A DNA stretch of 64,000 nt. It comes from Flavobacterium limicola. Its GTDB lineage: Bacteria; Bacteroidota; Bacteroidia; Flavobacteriales; Flavobacteriaceae. Of the stretch, positions 54,725-63,831 are shown in pieces (within the stretch, counting starts at the first letter, position 1; each line of letters opens with the position of its first letter). The notes beneath the pieces were generated by a model. That model had not been told where the DNA came from, searched no databases, and saw only the letters and a list, made by a program, of their open reading frames with translations. The stretch lies in the NCBI RefSeq assembly GCF_003634755.1, contig NZ_RBXA01000003.1:372001-436000 (forward strand), read 5' to 3'. A program made the position numbers and the translations under genes.

Positions 54725-56005
54725 ATGAATACCAATACAACTAAAAAGCCATCTTTTTTTTCAGGATTAACCGGTCAAATATTAATAGCTATGGTTTTAG
54801 GTGCCATTTTAGGCATCATAATTCATAATTCAATTACTGTAGAAGCAGCACAATCATTTAGTGCCAAAATTAAAATACTCGCTACCGTATTTATTAGATT
54901 AGTTCAAATGATTATTTCACCATTAGTTTTTACCACTCTTGTTGTGGGAATTGCTAAACTGGGTGACATCAAAGCAGTAGGAAGAATAGGAGGAAAAGCA
55001 ATGGGCTGGTTCTTTACAGCTTCATTCATCTCTTTATTATTGGGGATGTTTTTTGTAAATATATTAGAGCCTGGAGTTGGTCTTAATTTATCAAATGTTG
55101 ATTTAGAATCTGTTTCAGAGGTAACGGCAAAAACACAAAATATTTCATTTGAAAACTTTATTGAGCATATTGTCCCAAAAAGTATTTTTGAAGCAATGGC
55201 AACTAATGAAATTTTACAAATTGTGATTTTCTCCATTTTCTTTGGTCTGGCGGCAGCATCTTTAGGAGATTATGTAAAACCAGTAATCAATGCATTGGAT
55301 AAAACATCGCATATTGTACTTAAAATGGTAAATTATGTAATGAAGTTTGCTCCAATAGGAGTTTTCGGAGCTATTGCAGGAGTTTTTGCAGTAAGAGATT
55401 TTCAGGAATTAGCGATTACCTATTTTAAATTTTTTGGTTCGTTCTTAATTGGAATTTCGTCAATTTGGCTAGTATTGATACTGATAGGGTATATTTTTCT
55501 TAAAAGTAGAATGACAGTTCTTCTTAAAAGAATCGTAGGGCCAATAATTATTGCTTTTGGAACAACAAGTAGTGAGGCCGTTTTTCCAAAACTCACGGAA
55601 GAACTAGAGCGTTTTGGTGTAAAAGACAGAATTGTTTCTTTTATGTTGCCATTAGGATATTCTTTTAATTTGGATGGAAGCATGATGTATATGACTTTTG
55701 CAAGTATTTTTATTGCACAAGCATACGGCATTGATTTAGATTTAGGTACACAAATGACAATGCTTTTAGTTCTGATGCTTACCAGCAAAGGAATTGCTGG
55801 TGTACCAAGAGCAAGTTTAGTAGTTGTAGCTGCTACTTGTGGCATGTTTGATATTCCAATTGAAGGAATCGCTTTAATTTTACCAATAGATCATTTTTGT
55901 GATATGTTTCGTAGCGCAACTAATGTTTTAGGAAATGCTTTGGCAACATCAGTAGTAGGACAATGGGAAGGTGATGATAAAAATGAAGATACAATTGCTG
56001 AATAG
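54725..56005 (+). CDS. Dicarboxylate/amino acid:cation symporter (DAACS family)
   Basis: The 426-residue membrane protein has about eight helices and the DAACS hallmarks: VRLVQMIISPLVFTTLVVGI in the N-terminal half, the Ser-rich reentrant FGTTSSEAVFP, and the C-terminal PLGYSFNLDGSMMYM and LTSKGIAGVPRASLV. It imports glutamate, aspartate or C4-dicarboxylates with Na+ or H+. The ATG at 54725 is used because the longer frame opens with TTG. It begins 97 bases after aroC and ends at its own terminator. Confidence 0.9.
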   Translation: MNTNTTKKPSFFSGLTGQILIAMVLGAILGIIIHNSITVEAAQSFSAKIKILATVFIRLVQMIISPLVFTTLVVGIAKLGDIKAVGRIGGKAMGWFFTASFISLLLGMFFVNILEPGVGLNLSNVDLESVSEVTAKTQNISFENFIEHIVPKSIFEAMATNEILQIVIFSIFFGLAAASLGDYVKPVINALDKTSHIVLKMVNYVMKFAPIGVFGAIAGVFAVRDFQELAITYFKFFGSFLIGISSIWLVLILIGYIFLKSRMTVLLKRIVGPIIIAFGTTSSEAVFPKLTEELERFGVKDRIVSFMLPLGYSFNLDGSMMYMTFASIFIAQAYGIDLDLGTQMTMLLVLMLTSKGIAGVPRASLVVVAATCGMFDIPIEGIALILPIDHFCDMFRSATNVLGNALATSVVGQWEGDDKNEDTIAE

Positions 56006-56035
56006 TTAAAAAAAATCGGTAGTAAATAGTATAGT

Positions 56036-56067
56036 AAACCTGTTCAATTATTTGAACAGGTTTTTTT
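56036..56067 (+). terminator. Intrinsic terminator after the DAACS symporter
   Basis: The perfect 12-bp stem AAACCTGTTCAA/TTGAACAGGTTT has a 4-base loop followed by T residues, 30 bases past the stop. Confidence 0.92.
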
Positions 56068-56160
56068 GTGTTTTTAATGGTATCTGAATTCTATTTTAAT
56101 TTTAATATTTATCCTATTTTTTTATTAATAAAATGTATATTTGATAAACTTTAATTGGTT

Positions 56161-58356
56161 ATGTATCAGATACGTATTGTTTTGTTTGTGTTGTTACTGT
56201 TAAATTCTTTAAGCGATAATTTATTTGCTCAGACAAAATTATTTTCTAAAAAAGAAATTAGAAAATTAACGGATCAAGCTTCACAATATTTAAAGGATGC
56301 TAATTTTGAAAAATCCTTGGAGAGTTCCAAACTCGCATTGCATCACTCTATTTCTACCAATAATAGTTATTACACAACCATATCCTATAATACAATTGCA
56401 GCTAATTATGCTGAACTGGCCGAATTTGATAAAGCTATTTTTTTTTATAACAAAGGGTTATTCTACGCTAATAGAACTAATAATGATACTTTAAAACATC
56501 ATATAAATAATAATTTAGGTAATATATATTGCTTTGAAAAAAAACAATATGAAAAAGGAATAAATTATTATAAAAATTCCCTTACGTACAGCCAAAAAAA
56601 TGCTGATACAAGTCAAATTTTTCTAACCAAACTTAATATTGCTTGGGCATATTTTGATATTGGTAATTTTCAAAAAGGATATCCAAGTTTAGAGTTCGTC
56701 AATAAATATGATAGTAAATATGGTGATCAAAACACTGCTGGGGCTATAAATATGCTGAACGGAATGTACTATGGCTATAAAGGAAATGATGAAAAAGCGA
56801 CTACCTATTTTTTGAATGCTATAAAATTTGGAAAGGAAGCAAACCAGAAATCAGATTTATCCTTTGCACACCTCGAATATTTTAAATATTTATTAATTAA
56901 AGGAGATTATAAAAAGGCTTATGAAAACCTCTCGAACTATAATAAAATTACAGAAGAACTTTATAATAAAGAAAAATTAGAGAAAGCAAATGTTGCTGGA
57001 ATAAATGTTGAATTAGACGAATACAAAAGAGAGATTGATAAAATTGAAAATGAAAAGGACATTCAACTTCAAAGTTTAGAAAAATCTAAAATGATAGTTT
57101 TGTTGTTTATAGTAATTTTTATAGTGTTGTTGTTGCTAATTTATACGTTATTCAGGAATAATAATTTCAAGAAAAAAACGAATGCAGAGCTTTCTAAGAC
57201 GAATAAAGAGCTCATAATTGCTAAAGAAAAAGCTGAAGAAGTCTCTGTGTTAAAATCACAATTTGTCTCTACTATAAGTCATGAATTACGGACACCTCTA
57301 TATGGTGTTGTAGGAATTACAAATATGCTTCTTGATGAACACAAAGAATTAGCGGATAGTCCGCATTTGAGTTCGCTTAAATTTTCTGCCAGATATTTAT
57401 TGTCACTTGTGAATGATATTCTTCAAATTAATAAAATTGAAGATAACAGAATTATTCTTGAAAATTTGACTTTTAATATTTCAGATGAAATTAATATGAT
57501 CAAAAATTCACTTTCTTTCTTAGCTAAAAATAATAATAATTTTATTTTAGTAAATATCGATCCTGCAGTTCCGGAATATTTAATAGGAGATAAGTTAAGA
57601 CTCTCCCAAATCATCATGAATCTCGTTAGTAATGCATTGAAATTTACTAATAATGGAGAAGTAATTATAAATGTAAATTTAGAAAAAATAGAGAATAAAT
57701 CTCATTTTATAGAATTTAAAATTAAGGATAACGGTATAGGAATTGCATCAGCTGATCAAGATAAGATTTTTGATAAATTTGTGCAGGTTGGTAGAAAAGA
57801 AACCGACTATCAAGGAACTGGTCTTGGACTTTCTATCGTAAAACAATTGTTAGGATTATTTAATAGTTCTATTGCTCTTCAAAGCGCTACTGGAAAGGGA
57901 ACAGAATTCAAATTTGTAATTGCATTTGAATTTAATCCTGATAAAACCTATGAGCTTATCAATAACATACAAGTAAACATGAATGCTACTCAAATTATCA
58001 ATGTTTTAGTAGTTGAGGATAATCATATAAATCAGTTAGTGACTAAAAAGACCATCGAAAAGAATAACTATAAATGCAGCGTTGTTGATAATGGATACGC
58101 TGCCTTAGAGATATTAGATAAAGAAAGTTTCGATTTAATCTTGATGGATATCAATATGCCTCTAATAAATGGTTTTGAAACTACCAGAAAAATTCGGCTT
58201 AAAGGGATTAATATTCCAATTGTGGCTTTAACTGCGTTTGACAAATCAGAAATAACTGAAGAGTCAATTTCAGCAGGTATCAATGATATTATAATAAAAC
58301 CTTTTGATTCGGTCAAATTATTTAAAATAATCAATATTTTAGTGTCAAAAAATTAA
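56161..58356 (+). CDS. Hybrid sensor histidine kinase with TPR sensor and receiver domain
   Basis: The 731-residue protein starts at the ATG at 56161, giving a signal peptide ending LFAQ. Residues of about 30-280 hold TPR-like helical repeats (YNTIAANYAELAEFDKAI, NNLGNIYCFEKKQYEKGI). A coiled segment and a membrane helix (MIVLLFIVIFIVLLLLIY) follow near 305-325. The kinase core has the His box STISHELRTPLYGVVG near 370, the N box MNLVSNALKFT, and DNGIGI and GTGLGLSIVKQL. A receiver domain (about 612-731) has VVEDNHINQ, phospho-acceptor DINMP near 663 and a KPFD lysine. It senses something in the periplasm via TPRs. No partner regulator or Hpt gene is adjacent. Confidence 0.9.
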   Translation: MYQIRIVLFVLLLLNSLSDNLFAQTKLFSKKEIRKLTDQASQYLKDANFEKSLESSKLALHHSISTNNSYYTTISYNTIAANYAELAEFDKAIFFYNKGLFYANRTNNDTLKHHINNNLGNIYCFEKKQYEKGINYYKNSLTYSQKNADTSQIFLTKLNIAWAYFDIGNFQKGYPSLEFVNKYDSKYGDQNTAGAINMLNGMYYGYKGNDEKATTYFLNAIKFGKEANQKSDLSFAHLEYFKYLLIKGDYKKAYENLSNYNKITEELYNKEKLEKANVAGINVELDEYKREIDKIENEKDIQLQSLEKSKMIVLLFIVIFIVLLLLIYTLFRNNNFKKKTNAELSKTNKELIIAKEKAEEVSVLKSQFVSTISHELRTPLYGVVGITNMLLDEHKELADSPHLSSLKFSARYLLSLVNDILQINKIEDNRIILENLTFNISDEINMIKNSLSFLAKNNNNFILVNIDPAVPEYLIGDKLRLSQIIMNLVSNALKFTNNGEVIINVNLEKIENKSHFIEFKIKDNGIGIASADQDKIFDKFVQVGRKETDYQGTGLGLSIVKQLLGLFNSSIALQSATGKGTEFKFVIAFEFNPDKTYELINNIQVNMNATQIINVLVVEDNHINQLVTKKTIEKNNYKCSVVDNGYAALEILDKESFDLILMDINMPLINGFETTRKIRLKGINIPIVALTAFDKSEITEESISAGINDIIIKPFDSVKLFKIINILVSKN

Positions 58357-58444
58357 AGAATTGTTTGTTTACACTTTTGGGTAGTGATGATTAATTTTTT
58401 TAATAAGTATTTTTTAACTTAGAGATTAATTTTAAAAATAGTTA

Positions 58445-58478
58445 AGCCTTTAAAACTAAATGATCAGTTTTAAAGGCT
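58445..58478. terminator. Hairpin between the kinase and hsp20 genes
   Basis: The perfect 13-bp stem AGCCTTTAAAACT/AGTTTTAAAGGCT has an 8-base loop. A T run follows after five bases on the plus strand, and U-rich sequence also lies further along on the minus strand. It probably ends hsp20 (stop at 58488) and perhaps the kinase gene. Confidence 0.65.
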
Positions 58479-58487
58479 CAGCTGTTT

Positions 58488-58946
58488 TTATTTTATGGCA
58501 ATAGTTTTATTGGCTCTTTTCTTAATTCCTTCTTTTTTCGCAATTGTAACATGGAGAATTCCATCTTTGTAACTTGCTTCTATTTTATTTTCATCAATGT
58601 ATTCAGGCAACGTGAAAGATCTTAAAAAAGATTGATAATTAAATTCTTTTCTAACATAATTATCTTTTTTTCTTGTTTCTTCTTTTTGTTCTTCTTTCTC
58701 TGAAGAAATTGTAAGCATGTTATTGTCAATTTCAACTTTGAAATCTTCTTTTTTCATACCAGGAACAGCCATATCAACTTCTAATTTATCATCTGTTTCT
58801 TTTAAATTCACAGAAGGTAAATTACTGCCAATCGCCGTAAAATTTTTATCTGACCAATCAAAAATATCTTTGGTAGATAAAAAATCATCAAAAAAGGTAT
58901 TCACTGACGGGAATAAACCACCGTTTCTTTTAACTAAAGTTTCCAT
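58488..58946 (-). CDS. Small heat shock protein (Hsp20/alpha-crystallin family)
   Basis: The 152-residue cytoplasmic chaperone has an N-terminal arm with FFDDFLSTKDIFDW. Its alpha-crystallin domain (about 45-140) includes DDKLEVDMAVPGMKKEDFKV and the conserved SFTLPEYIDENKIEASYKDG followed by ILHV. A C-terminal basic tail (KRANKTIAIK) lacks the usual exact IxI but has IAIK at the end. It binds unfolding proteins without ATP. It is a single gene with its own -7 element 36 bases upstream. No CIRCE-like repeat is seen. Confidence 0.92.
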   Translation of the reverse strand: METLVKRNGGLFPSVNTFFDDFLSTKDIFDWSDKNFTAIGSNLPSVNLKETDDKLEVDMAVPGMKKEDFKVEIDNNMLTISSEKEEQKEETRKKDNYVRKEFNYQSFLRSFTLPEYIDENKIEASYKDGILHVTIAKKEGIKKRANKTIAIK

Positions 58947-58981
58947 AAGTTTTAATTTTAAAGGTTTTAAATAATTATAAT

Positions 58982-58989
58982 CAAATTTA
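58982..58989 (-). promoter_or_regulatory. -7 element of hsp20, next to a 14-bp palindrome
   Basis: On the minus strand TAAATTTG fits TAnnTTTG and lies 36 bases before the ATG. Eleven bases upstream is the perfect palindrome TTGTTTTAAAACAA (59000-59013), which could act as the -33 region or a regulator site. Confidence 0.45.
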
Positions 58990-59121
58990 ATGATATTATT
59001 TGTTTTAAAACAATTTTAAGTAATTAAAACGTTGATAATTAGGATATTAACGTCAAACGGTATATTTTTGTTAAAGTTAAAAAGAGCTTTCTTACAGAAG
59101 CTTTATTTGTAATAAATAGAA

Positions 59122-60375
59122 TTAGTACCAGCGTTTTTTATTCTGTTTAGAAACTTCTGATTTTCTGGATTTATGTGCTCCACCGCTTCTGTTGGAGTTT
59201 TTTTGAGTTGCACCAGGTGCAGTTTCCGGACTACCTGAATGCCAACCGTACGGATGATCACTTACTATTTTTACATCCACTTTTATTAATTTTTGAATGT
59301 CTTTCCAATACTGATGCTCATCTTTGCTGCAAAAAGAAATTGAAATACCTTCATTTCCGGCACGACCGGTTCTACCTATTCTATGCACATAAGTTTCTGG
59401 AATATTTGGTAAATCAAAATTAATGACAAATGGCAATTGGTCAATATCAATTCCTCTAGCTGCAATATCAGTAGCTACTAAAACATTGACTTCTTTGTTT
59501 TTGAACCCTTCTAAAACGCGTTGTCTTGCATTCTGAGACTTATCTCCATGAATAGCTTCGGCTGCAATATCGTGTTTTCGCAATGCTTTTACGACATTGT
59601 CAGCTCCATGTTTCGTTCTTGAAAAAACCAAAACATTAGACAGATTTTCATTTTTTATTAAATGATATAGTAAATTTCTTTTTTCTGCCTTTTCAACAAA
59701 ATAAACACGTTGTTCTACATTTTCAGCAGTTGATGAAACTGGAGAAACGGTAACTGTTGCAGGATCTTTTAGAAACATTTCGGCCAATTCTCTTATGGCC
59801 ATTGGCATTGTTGCTGAGAAAAAAAGTGTTTGTCTGTTATTAGGGGTCAATTTCACAATTTTTTTGACGTCATTAACAAATCCCATATCAAGCATTTGAT
59901 CGGCCTCATCTAGCACCAAAGTGTGTAAATGGTCTAAATCGATAAAACCTTGTTTGACTAAGTCTAGCAAACGTCCCGGAGTTGCAATCAGGATATCAAT
60001 TCCTTTTTTTAGCATCTCTACTTGCGGCACTTGTGAAACTCCTCCAAAAATAGTCAGTTGAACTAAATTTGTATATTTTCCATATTGGTCAAAATTCTGG
60101 CCAATTTGGACGGCTAATTCTCTTGTAGGTGTAATAATCAGGGCACGGATTGGACTTGCTTTTTTTGATGAACCCACAATTCTATGCAATTGATGAATAA
60201 TAGGGATGGCAAAAGCAGCAGTTTTTCCGGTACCGGTTTGAGCGCAACCAATCATATCTCTTCCTGATAAAACGATTGGAATAGCTTGTTCTTGTATTGG
60301 AGTTGCTTCTAAATAGCCTTGTTCAAATACGGCTTTTTGTATACTTTTTGAAAGTGGTAAATCTTCGAATAACAT
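59122..60375 (-). CDS. DEAD-box RNA helicase (RhlE-like)
   Basis: The 417-residue helicase has the full motif set: Q motif GYLEATPIQEQAIP, AQTGTGKT (Walker A), PTRELAVQIG, LDEADQMLDMG (DEAD), SAT, ARGIDIDQLP and HRIGRTGRAG. A short basic, Ser/Lys-rich tail (KSRKSEVSKQNKKRWY) probably binds RNA. Family members unwind short RNA duplexes in ribosome assembly or RNA decay; RhlE is the closest by size and tail, while CsdA and DbpA have extra domains that this lacks. It is monocistronic. Confidence 0.92.
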   Translation of the reverse strand: MLFEDLPLSKSIQKAVFEQGYLEATPIQEQAIPIVLSGRDMIGCAQTGTGKTAAFAIPIIHQLHRIVGSSKKASPIRALIITPTRELAVQIGQNFDQYGKYTNLVQLTIFGGVSQVPQVEMLKKGIDILIATPGRLLDLVKQGFIDLDHLHTLVLDEADQMLDMGFVNDVKKIVKLTPNNRQTLFFSATMPMAIRELAEMFLKDPATVTVSPVSSTAENVEQRVYFVEKAEKRNLLYHLIKNENLSNVLVFSRTKHGADNVVKALRKHDIAAEAIHGDKSQNARQRVLEGFKNKEVNVLVATDIAARGIDIDQLPFVINFDLPNIPETYVHRIGRTGRAGNEGISISFCSKDEHQYWKDIQKLIKVDVKIVSDHPYGWHSGSPETAPGATQKNSNRSGGAHKSRKSEVSKQNKKRWY

Positions 60376-60515
60376 ATTTTTGATATTAAAAATCTTGTAT
60401 TAGGTACATAGATAGTACTGCAAAGATAGTATTAATATTTTTGATGACTGTTTATATGATATTCAGGATTCGAATTTATAGATTGTAAACAGAAAAAGGT
60501 ATTAATAGATCAGAT

Positions 60516-61547
60516 TTAGGGATTATTTGATTTAATGAAATCAGTAATAAGATAGCCAATAAGTTTACCTATTAAATGATTGTTTTTTTCTTCTCCTAAA
60601 TCGGGAGCGCCTTCACAAATGTGCAGGTAGGTAGCATTTTTGTTTTTTGCAAAAAACGAAATAAACTGGCGAAGTTGCTCAACTGAAAAACCGCTCATTG
60701 TCATGGCACTGCATGCAATATTTGGAATGGCATCCAAGTCAATTTCAATTCCGAAAAAGTCATCATTTATAAATTCTAAAGCATTGGCCATTTCTAAATC
60801 AAATTCTTTTTCTTTTCGAATGTTTACGCTATCATAGGTATTAAAACGTACGCGATCTTCTATTTTTTTAATGATATCTAAAACACTTTTAGAAGTGTAA
60901 TTTTCGTGTAAACCAAAAATAAAATATTTTTTCAAAAAACCTTCTTCATAAGCATATGAAAAACCATTACCGCTGTGCCTTCCTTCAAGAATTCTAAAAT
61001 CAGAATGAGCGTCAAAATTGATGGCATTTATGGGTTTACCTTTGGCTAGAGCTGATCCTTTTATATTGCCGTAGGAGTTGTTGTGTCCGCCACCGATAAC
61101 AATAGGAGTTTTTCCTAGTTTTACAAGATTAAAAATGATATGAGAAACATCTTTATCTATTTTATCGACTAATTGGCTTAATTTAGAACGATCATTACTA
61201 TCATTAAAATCTAAATTTTGAACCTCTTTCATTGCTTCACTCACATCTAACTGACCCAAGATAATTAGCTGGCTTCCTTTGCAAAAACGATTGTGCTGAA
61301 TGTTAGCAATACTTTTTATGGAACTATCCCATGCAGAAGCCGTTCCAGGTCTTCCAAAATTTGCTCTTACGCCAATATCTTCCGGTATTCCAAATAAGAC
61401 ATATTTTGCTTCGCAAGTTTTTAAAAACTCAATAGTATCTGTCTCTTTTGGAACGGTTATCATTTTTTCTCCAAATTTTATTTCACCACTTCTGTGGTTC
61501 GTAATTTTTGCAAGATCATTGATTGTAAACGGGATAATTTTTTCCAT
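60516..61547 (-). CDS. hutG: Formimidoylglutamase (arginase family)
   Basis: The 343-residue enzyme, taken from the ATG at 61547 (MEKIIPFTINDL), has the two-manganese ureohydrolase motifs GGGHNNSYGN, NFDAHSDFRI and FFGIEIDLDAI. With hutI nearby it most likely hydrolyses N-formimidoyl-L-glutamate to glutamate and formamide in histidine degradation. Arginase or agmatinase activity is a less likely alternative. The longer frame upstream of the ATG is AT-rich leader sequence. It is separated from hutI by a gene of opposite orientation and shares a divergent promoter region with that gene. Confidence 0.83.
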   Translation of the reverse strand: MEKIIPFTINDLAKITNHRSGEIKFGEKMITVPKETDTIEFLKTCEAKYVLFGIPEDIGVRANFGRPGTASAWDSSIKSIANIQHNRFCKGSQLIILGQLDVSEAMKEVQNLDFNDSNDRSKLSQLVDKIDKDVSHIIFNLVKLGKTPIVIGGGHNNSYGNIKGSALAKGKPINAINFDAHSDFRILEGRHSGNGFSYAYEEGFLKKYFIFGLHENYTSKSVLDIIKKIEDRVRFNTYDSVNIRKEKEFDLEMANALEFINDDFFGIEIDLDAIPNIACSAMTMSGFSVEQLRQFISFFAKNKNATYLHICEGAPDLGEEKNNHLIGKLIGYLITDFIKSNNP

Positions 61548-61591
61548 TAAAAAAAATATTTTTCCCAAAAATAATATAATTGCATCAACTG

Positions 61592-61603
61592 ACGTTATAA
61601 CGT
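61592..61603. promoter_or_regulatory. 12-bp palindrome in the hutG / coiled-coil divergent gap
   Basis: ACGTTATAACGT is a perfect palindrome, and its GTTATA half recurs in the same direction at 61605-61610. It is placed where a regulator could act on either promoter. The evidence is only the symmetry and position. Confidence 0.25.
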
Positions 61604-61616
61604 GGTTATATATTGT

Positions 61617-61624
61617 TAAATTTG
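61617..61624 (+). promoter_or_regulatory. -7 element for the coiled-coil gene
   Basis: TAAATTTG fits TAnnTTTG and lies 23 bases before the ATG at 61647. Confidence 0.45.
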
Positions 61625-61646
61625 TAAAAAATAAATTAAATACAAG

Positions 61647-62531
61647 ATGGAAAATCAAAAAAGCAGTTCAAGTCTTAAAGCAGTCGTAGCGATATTAGCT
61701 ATTTTATTAGTGGGAAGTTTAGTTTATATTTTTAAAATGACCTCCGATGCTGATGTAGTAAAAACAGAATTGAAAACGACATTAACTGAAAAAGAATCAG
61801 TTATGAAAGATTTGCAAGAATTAAAATCAACTTATGATGCTGCCATTGCAGAAAATACATCTATGTCTGATGAGTTAATTCAAGAAAGAGATAAAGTGGT
61901 GAACTTAATGTCTGATTTAAACAAATCTAAAGGAGATGTTGCTTCAATGTCTAAGTATAGAACACAATTCATTTCTTTACAAGGGAATATGAAAGTTTTA
62001 ATTGCAGAAAATGAAGGATTGAAAAAACAAAATACAACTTTAACTACACAACGTGATAGTACAGCAGTAGTATTAGGAGAATCTAAAAAATACAATGAAG
62101 CATTAGTTGGGCAAAATGAAGAATTAGCAAAAGCAGTTGAAATTGGTTCGAAATTAACAGTTTTAAACACAAGAGGATCGGCTTTTAAATTAAGAAGTTC
62201 TGGAAAACAAATTGAAACAGACAAAGCGAGCAGAGCAGATGTTCTTAGAGTTAGTTTTACAATTCCTGAAAATCCGATTGCAAAATCTGGTGAAAAAATG
62301 TATTACGTTCAAGTAATTGATAGTAAAAACAATGTTTTAGGAGACAAAAAAACACAGACTTTTGGAGATAATACCTTAACCTACAGTTTTACAACGGTTG
62401 TTCAATATGAAAATAAAACTGTTCAGGTAACTCAAGATCTTAAAGGGAAAGATTTTGCTAAAGGAACTTATTATATCAATATTTTTGATACTGATATATT
62501 GGTTTCTAAAACAAGTTTTATCTTAAGATAA
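61647..62531 (+). CDS. Single-pass membrane protein with long coiled coil, hypothetical
   Basis: The 294-residue protein has a short cytoplasmic head (MENQKSSSSLK) and one membrane helix (AVVAILAILLVGSLVYIF). A coiled coil follows at about 33-170 with heptad-like Leu/Ile spacing (VVKTELKTTLTEKESVMKDL, ENEGLKKQNTTLTTQRDS). The C-terminal domain is beta-rich (about 175-294) with VLRVSFTIPENPIAKSGEKM and YYINIFDTDILVSK. It would project into the periplasm. The function is not recognised; the C-terminal fold might bind protein or glycan. It lies between hutG and hutI on the opposite strand. Confidence 0.78.
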   Translation: MENQKSSSSLKAVVAILAILLVGSLVYIFKMTSDADVVKTELKTTLTEKESVMKDLQELKSTYDAAIAENTSMSDELIQERDKVVNLMSDLNKSKGDVASMSKYRTQFISLQGNMKVLIAENEGLKKQNTTLTTQRDSTAVVLGESKKYNEALVGQNEELAKAVEIGSKLTVLNTRGSAFKLRSSGKQIETDKASRADVLRVSFTIPENPIAKSGEKMYYVQVIDSKNNVLGDKKTQTFGDNTLTYSFTTVVQYENKTVQVTQDLKGKDFAKGTYYINIFDTDILVSKTSFILR

Positions 62532-62545
62532 TCATCCAAAAAATA

Positions 62546-62587
62546 TGCATAAAAAAAGAGGAACATTAATGTTCCTTTTTTTATGCA
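62546..62587. terminator. Bidirectional terminator overlapping the hutI stop codon
   Basis: The outer stem of 12 bp (TGCATAAAAAAA with TTTTTTTATGCA) and the inner stem GGAAC/GTTCC flank a small loop. The hutI stop codon (62581-62583) is inside it. It separates convergent genes and can work on both strands. Confidence 0.88.
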
Positions 62588-63819
62588 AAAATTTCACCTT
62601 CTAAAAGTACAGTTTCAATTAGATTACTACCAAAAGCATAAGGAATTTGATAGTAGGAGGGAATGGGTTTCGTGATAATTAGATTTGCTTTTTTGCCAAT
62701 GGTGATGCTTCCGAGAGTTTCAGAAATTCCCATGGCATAAGCTCCATTTATTGTGGCGGCATTTATGGCTTCTTCGGGAGTCATTTTCATTTTGATGCAA
62801 GCAGTTGCTACAACAAAATTCATATTTCCGGATGGAGTAGAACCCGGATTGTAATCCGTTGCGAGAGCGAGAGGAAGTCCTGCCGCGATCATTGCTCGTG
62901 CTGGAGTGAAAGGAATACTCAAAAAATAAGAGCAAGAAGGTAATGCGACAGGCATCGTCTCCGTATTTTTCAAAGCTTCAATATCTTCCGGTTTCATAAC
63001 TTCTAGATGATCTACGGAAAGCGCATTGTATTTTATTCCCGCTTGAATTCCGCCAATAGAGTTAAATTGATTAACGTGAATTTTTGGCTTTAAGCCAAAT
63101 TTAATTCCGGCTTCCATAATTTGTTGGGTTTCTTCAACCGTAAAGTAGCCTGTTTCACAAAATGCATCTATGAAATCTGCCAGTTTATTTTCTGCAATTT
63201 CAGGAAGCATTTCATTGATGATTAAATCAATATATCCTTGTTGGTTTTCTTTAAACTCTAATGGAAAAGCATGAGCACCTAAAAAAGTTGCTTTAATGGT
63301 AACAGGATAATTTTGAGCTAATCGCTTTATCACACGAAGCATTTTCAATTCTCCATCCAACGTCAATCCGTATCCTGATTTGATTTCTACTGCTCCGGTT
63401 CCCAAACGCATGACTTCTTCCAGTCGTGCTTTGGATTGCTGGTAGATTTCTTCTTCCGAAGTTTCGTTCAGTTTTTTAGCTGAATTTAGGATTCCACCGC
63501 CACGATTAGCGATTTCTTCATAAGTCAAACCATTGATTCGATCTACAAATTCCTGTTCCCGATTTCCCGCATACACAATATGTGTATGACTGTCACACCA
63601 AGATGGTAAAACTATTTTTCCGTCTGCATCAATGCACTTTTCTGGATTTATGTTAGGCAAATCCTCCATATAACCAAAATCAGCAATAAGTCCATTTTTA
63701 AGTGCTAAATAGGCATTTTTGATAGTGGGTAGAACCGCCATTTCAGCACCCGATACTTTCAAAATTGAAGAATCCCGAACCTGAAGCAACTCTTTAATAT
63801 TGATGATTAATGTTGTCAT
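62581..63819 (-). CDS. hutI: Imidazolonepropionase
   Basis: The 412-residue amidohydrolase opens the ring of 4-imidazolone-5-propionate in histidine degradation. It has the metal site DSHTHIVYAGNREQEFVDRI, HVNQFNSIGGI, SVDHLEVM and the late ATDYNPGSTPSGNMNFV with a further ligand Asp. Length and order match HutI. It begins 12 bases after the stop of the glutaminyl-peptide cyclotransferase gene, so those two are likely co-transcribed. The hutG gene lies beyond one opposing gene, so the hut genes are not a simple operon here. Confidence 0.94.
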   Translation of the reverse strand: MTTLIINIKELLQVRDSSILKVSGAEMAVLPTIKNAYLALKNGLIADFGYMEDLPNINPEKCIDADGKIVLPSWCDSHTHIVYAGNREQEFVDRINGLTYEEIANRGGGILNSAKKLNETSEEEIYQQSKARLEEVMRLGTGAVEIKSGYGLTLDGELKMLRVIKRLAQNYPVTIKATFLGAHAFPLEFKENQQGYIDLIINEMLPEIAENKLADFIDAFCETGYFTVEETQQIMEAGIKFGLKPKIHVNQFNSIGGIQAGIKYNALSVDHLEVMKPEDIEALKNTETMPVALPSCSYFLSIPFTPARAMIAAGLPLALATDYNPGSTPSGNMNFVVATACIKMKMTPEEAINAATINGAYAMGISETLGSITIGKKANLIITKPIPSYYQIPYAFGSNLIETVLLEGEIFA

Positions 63820-63831
63820 TTTATATGATAA

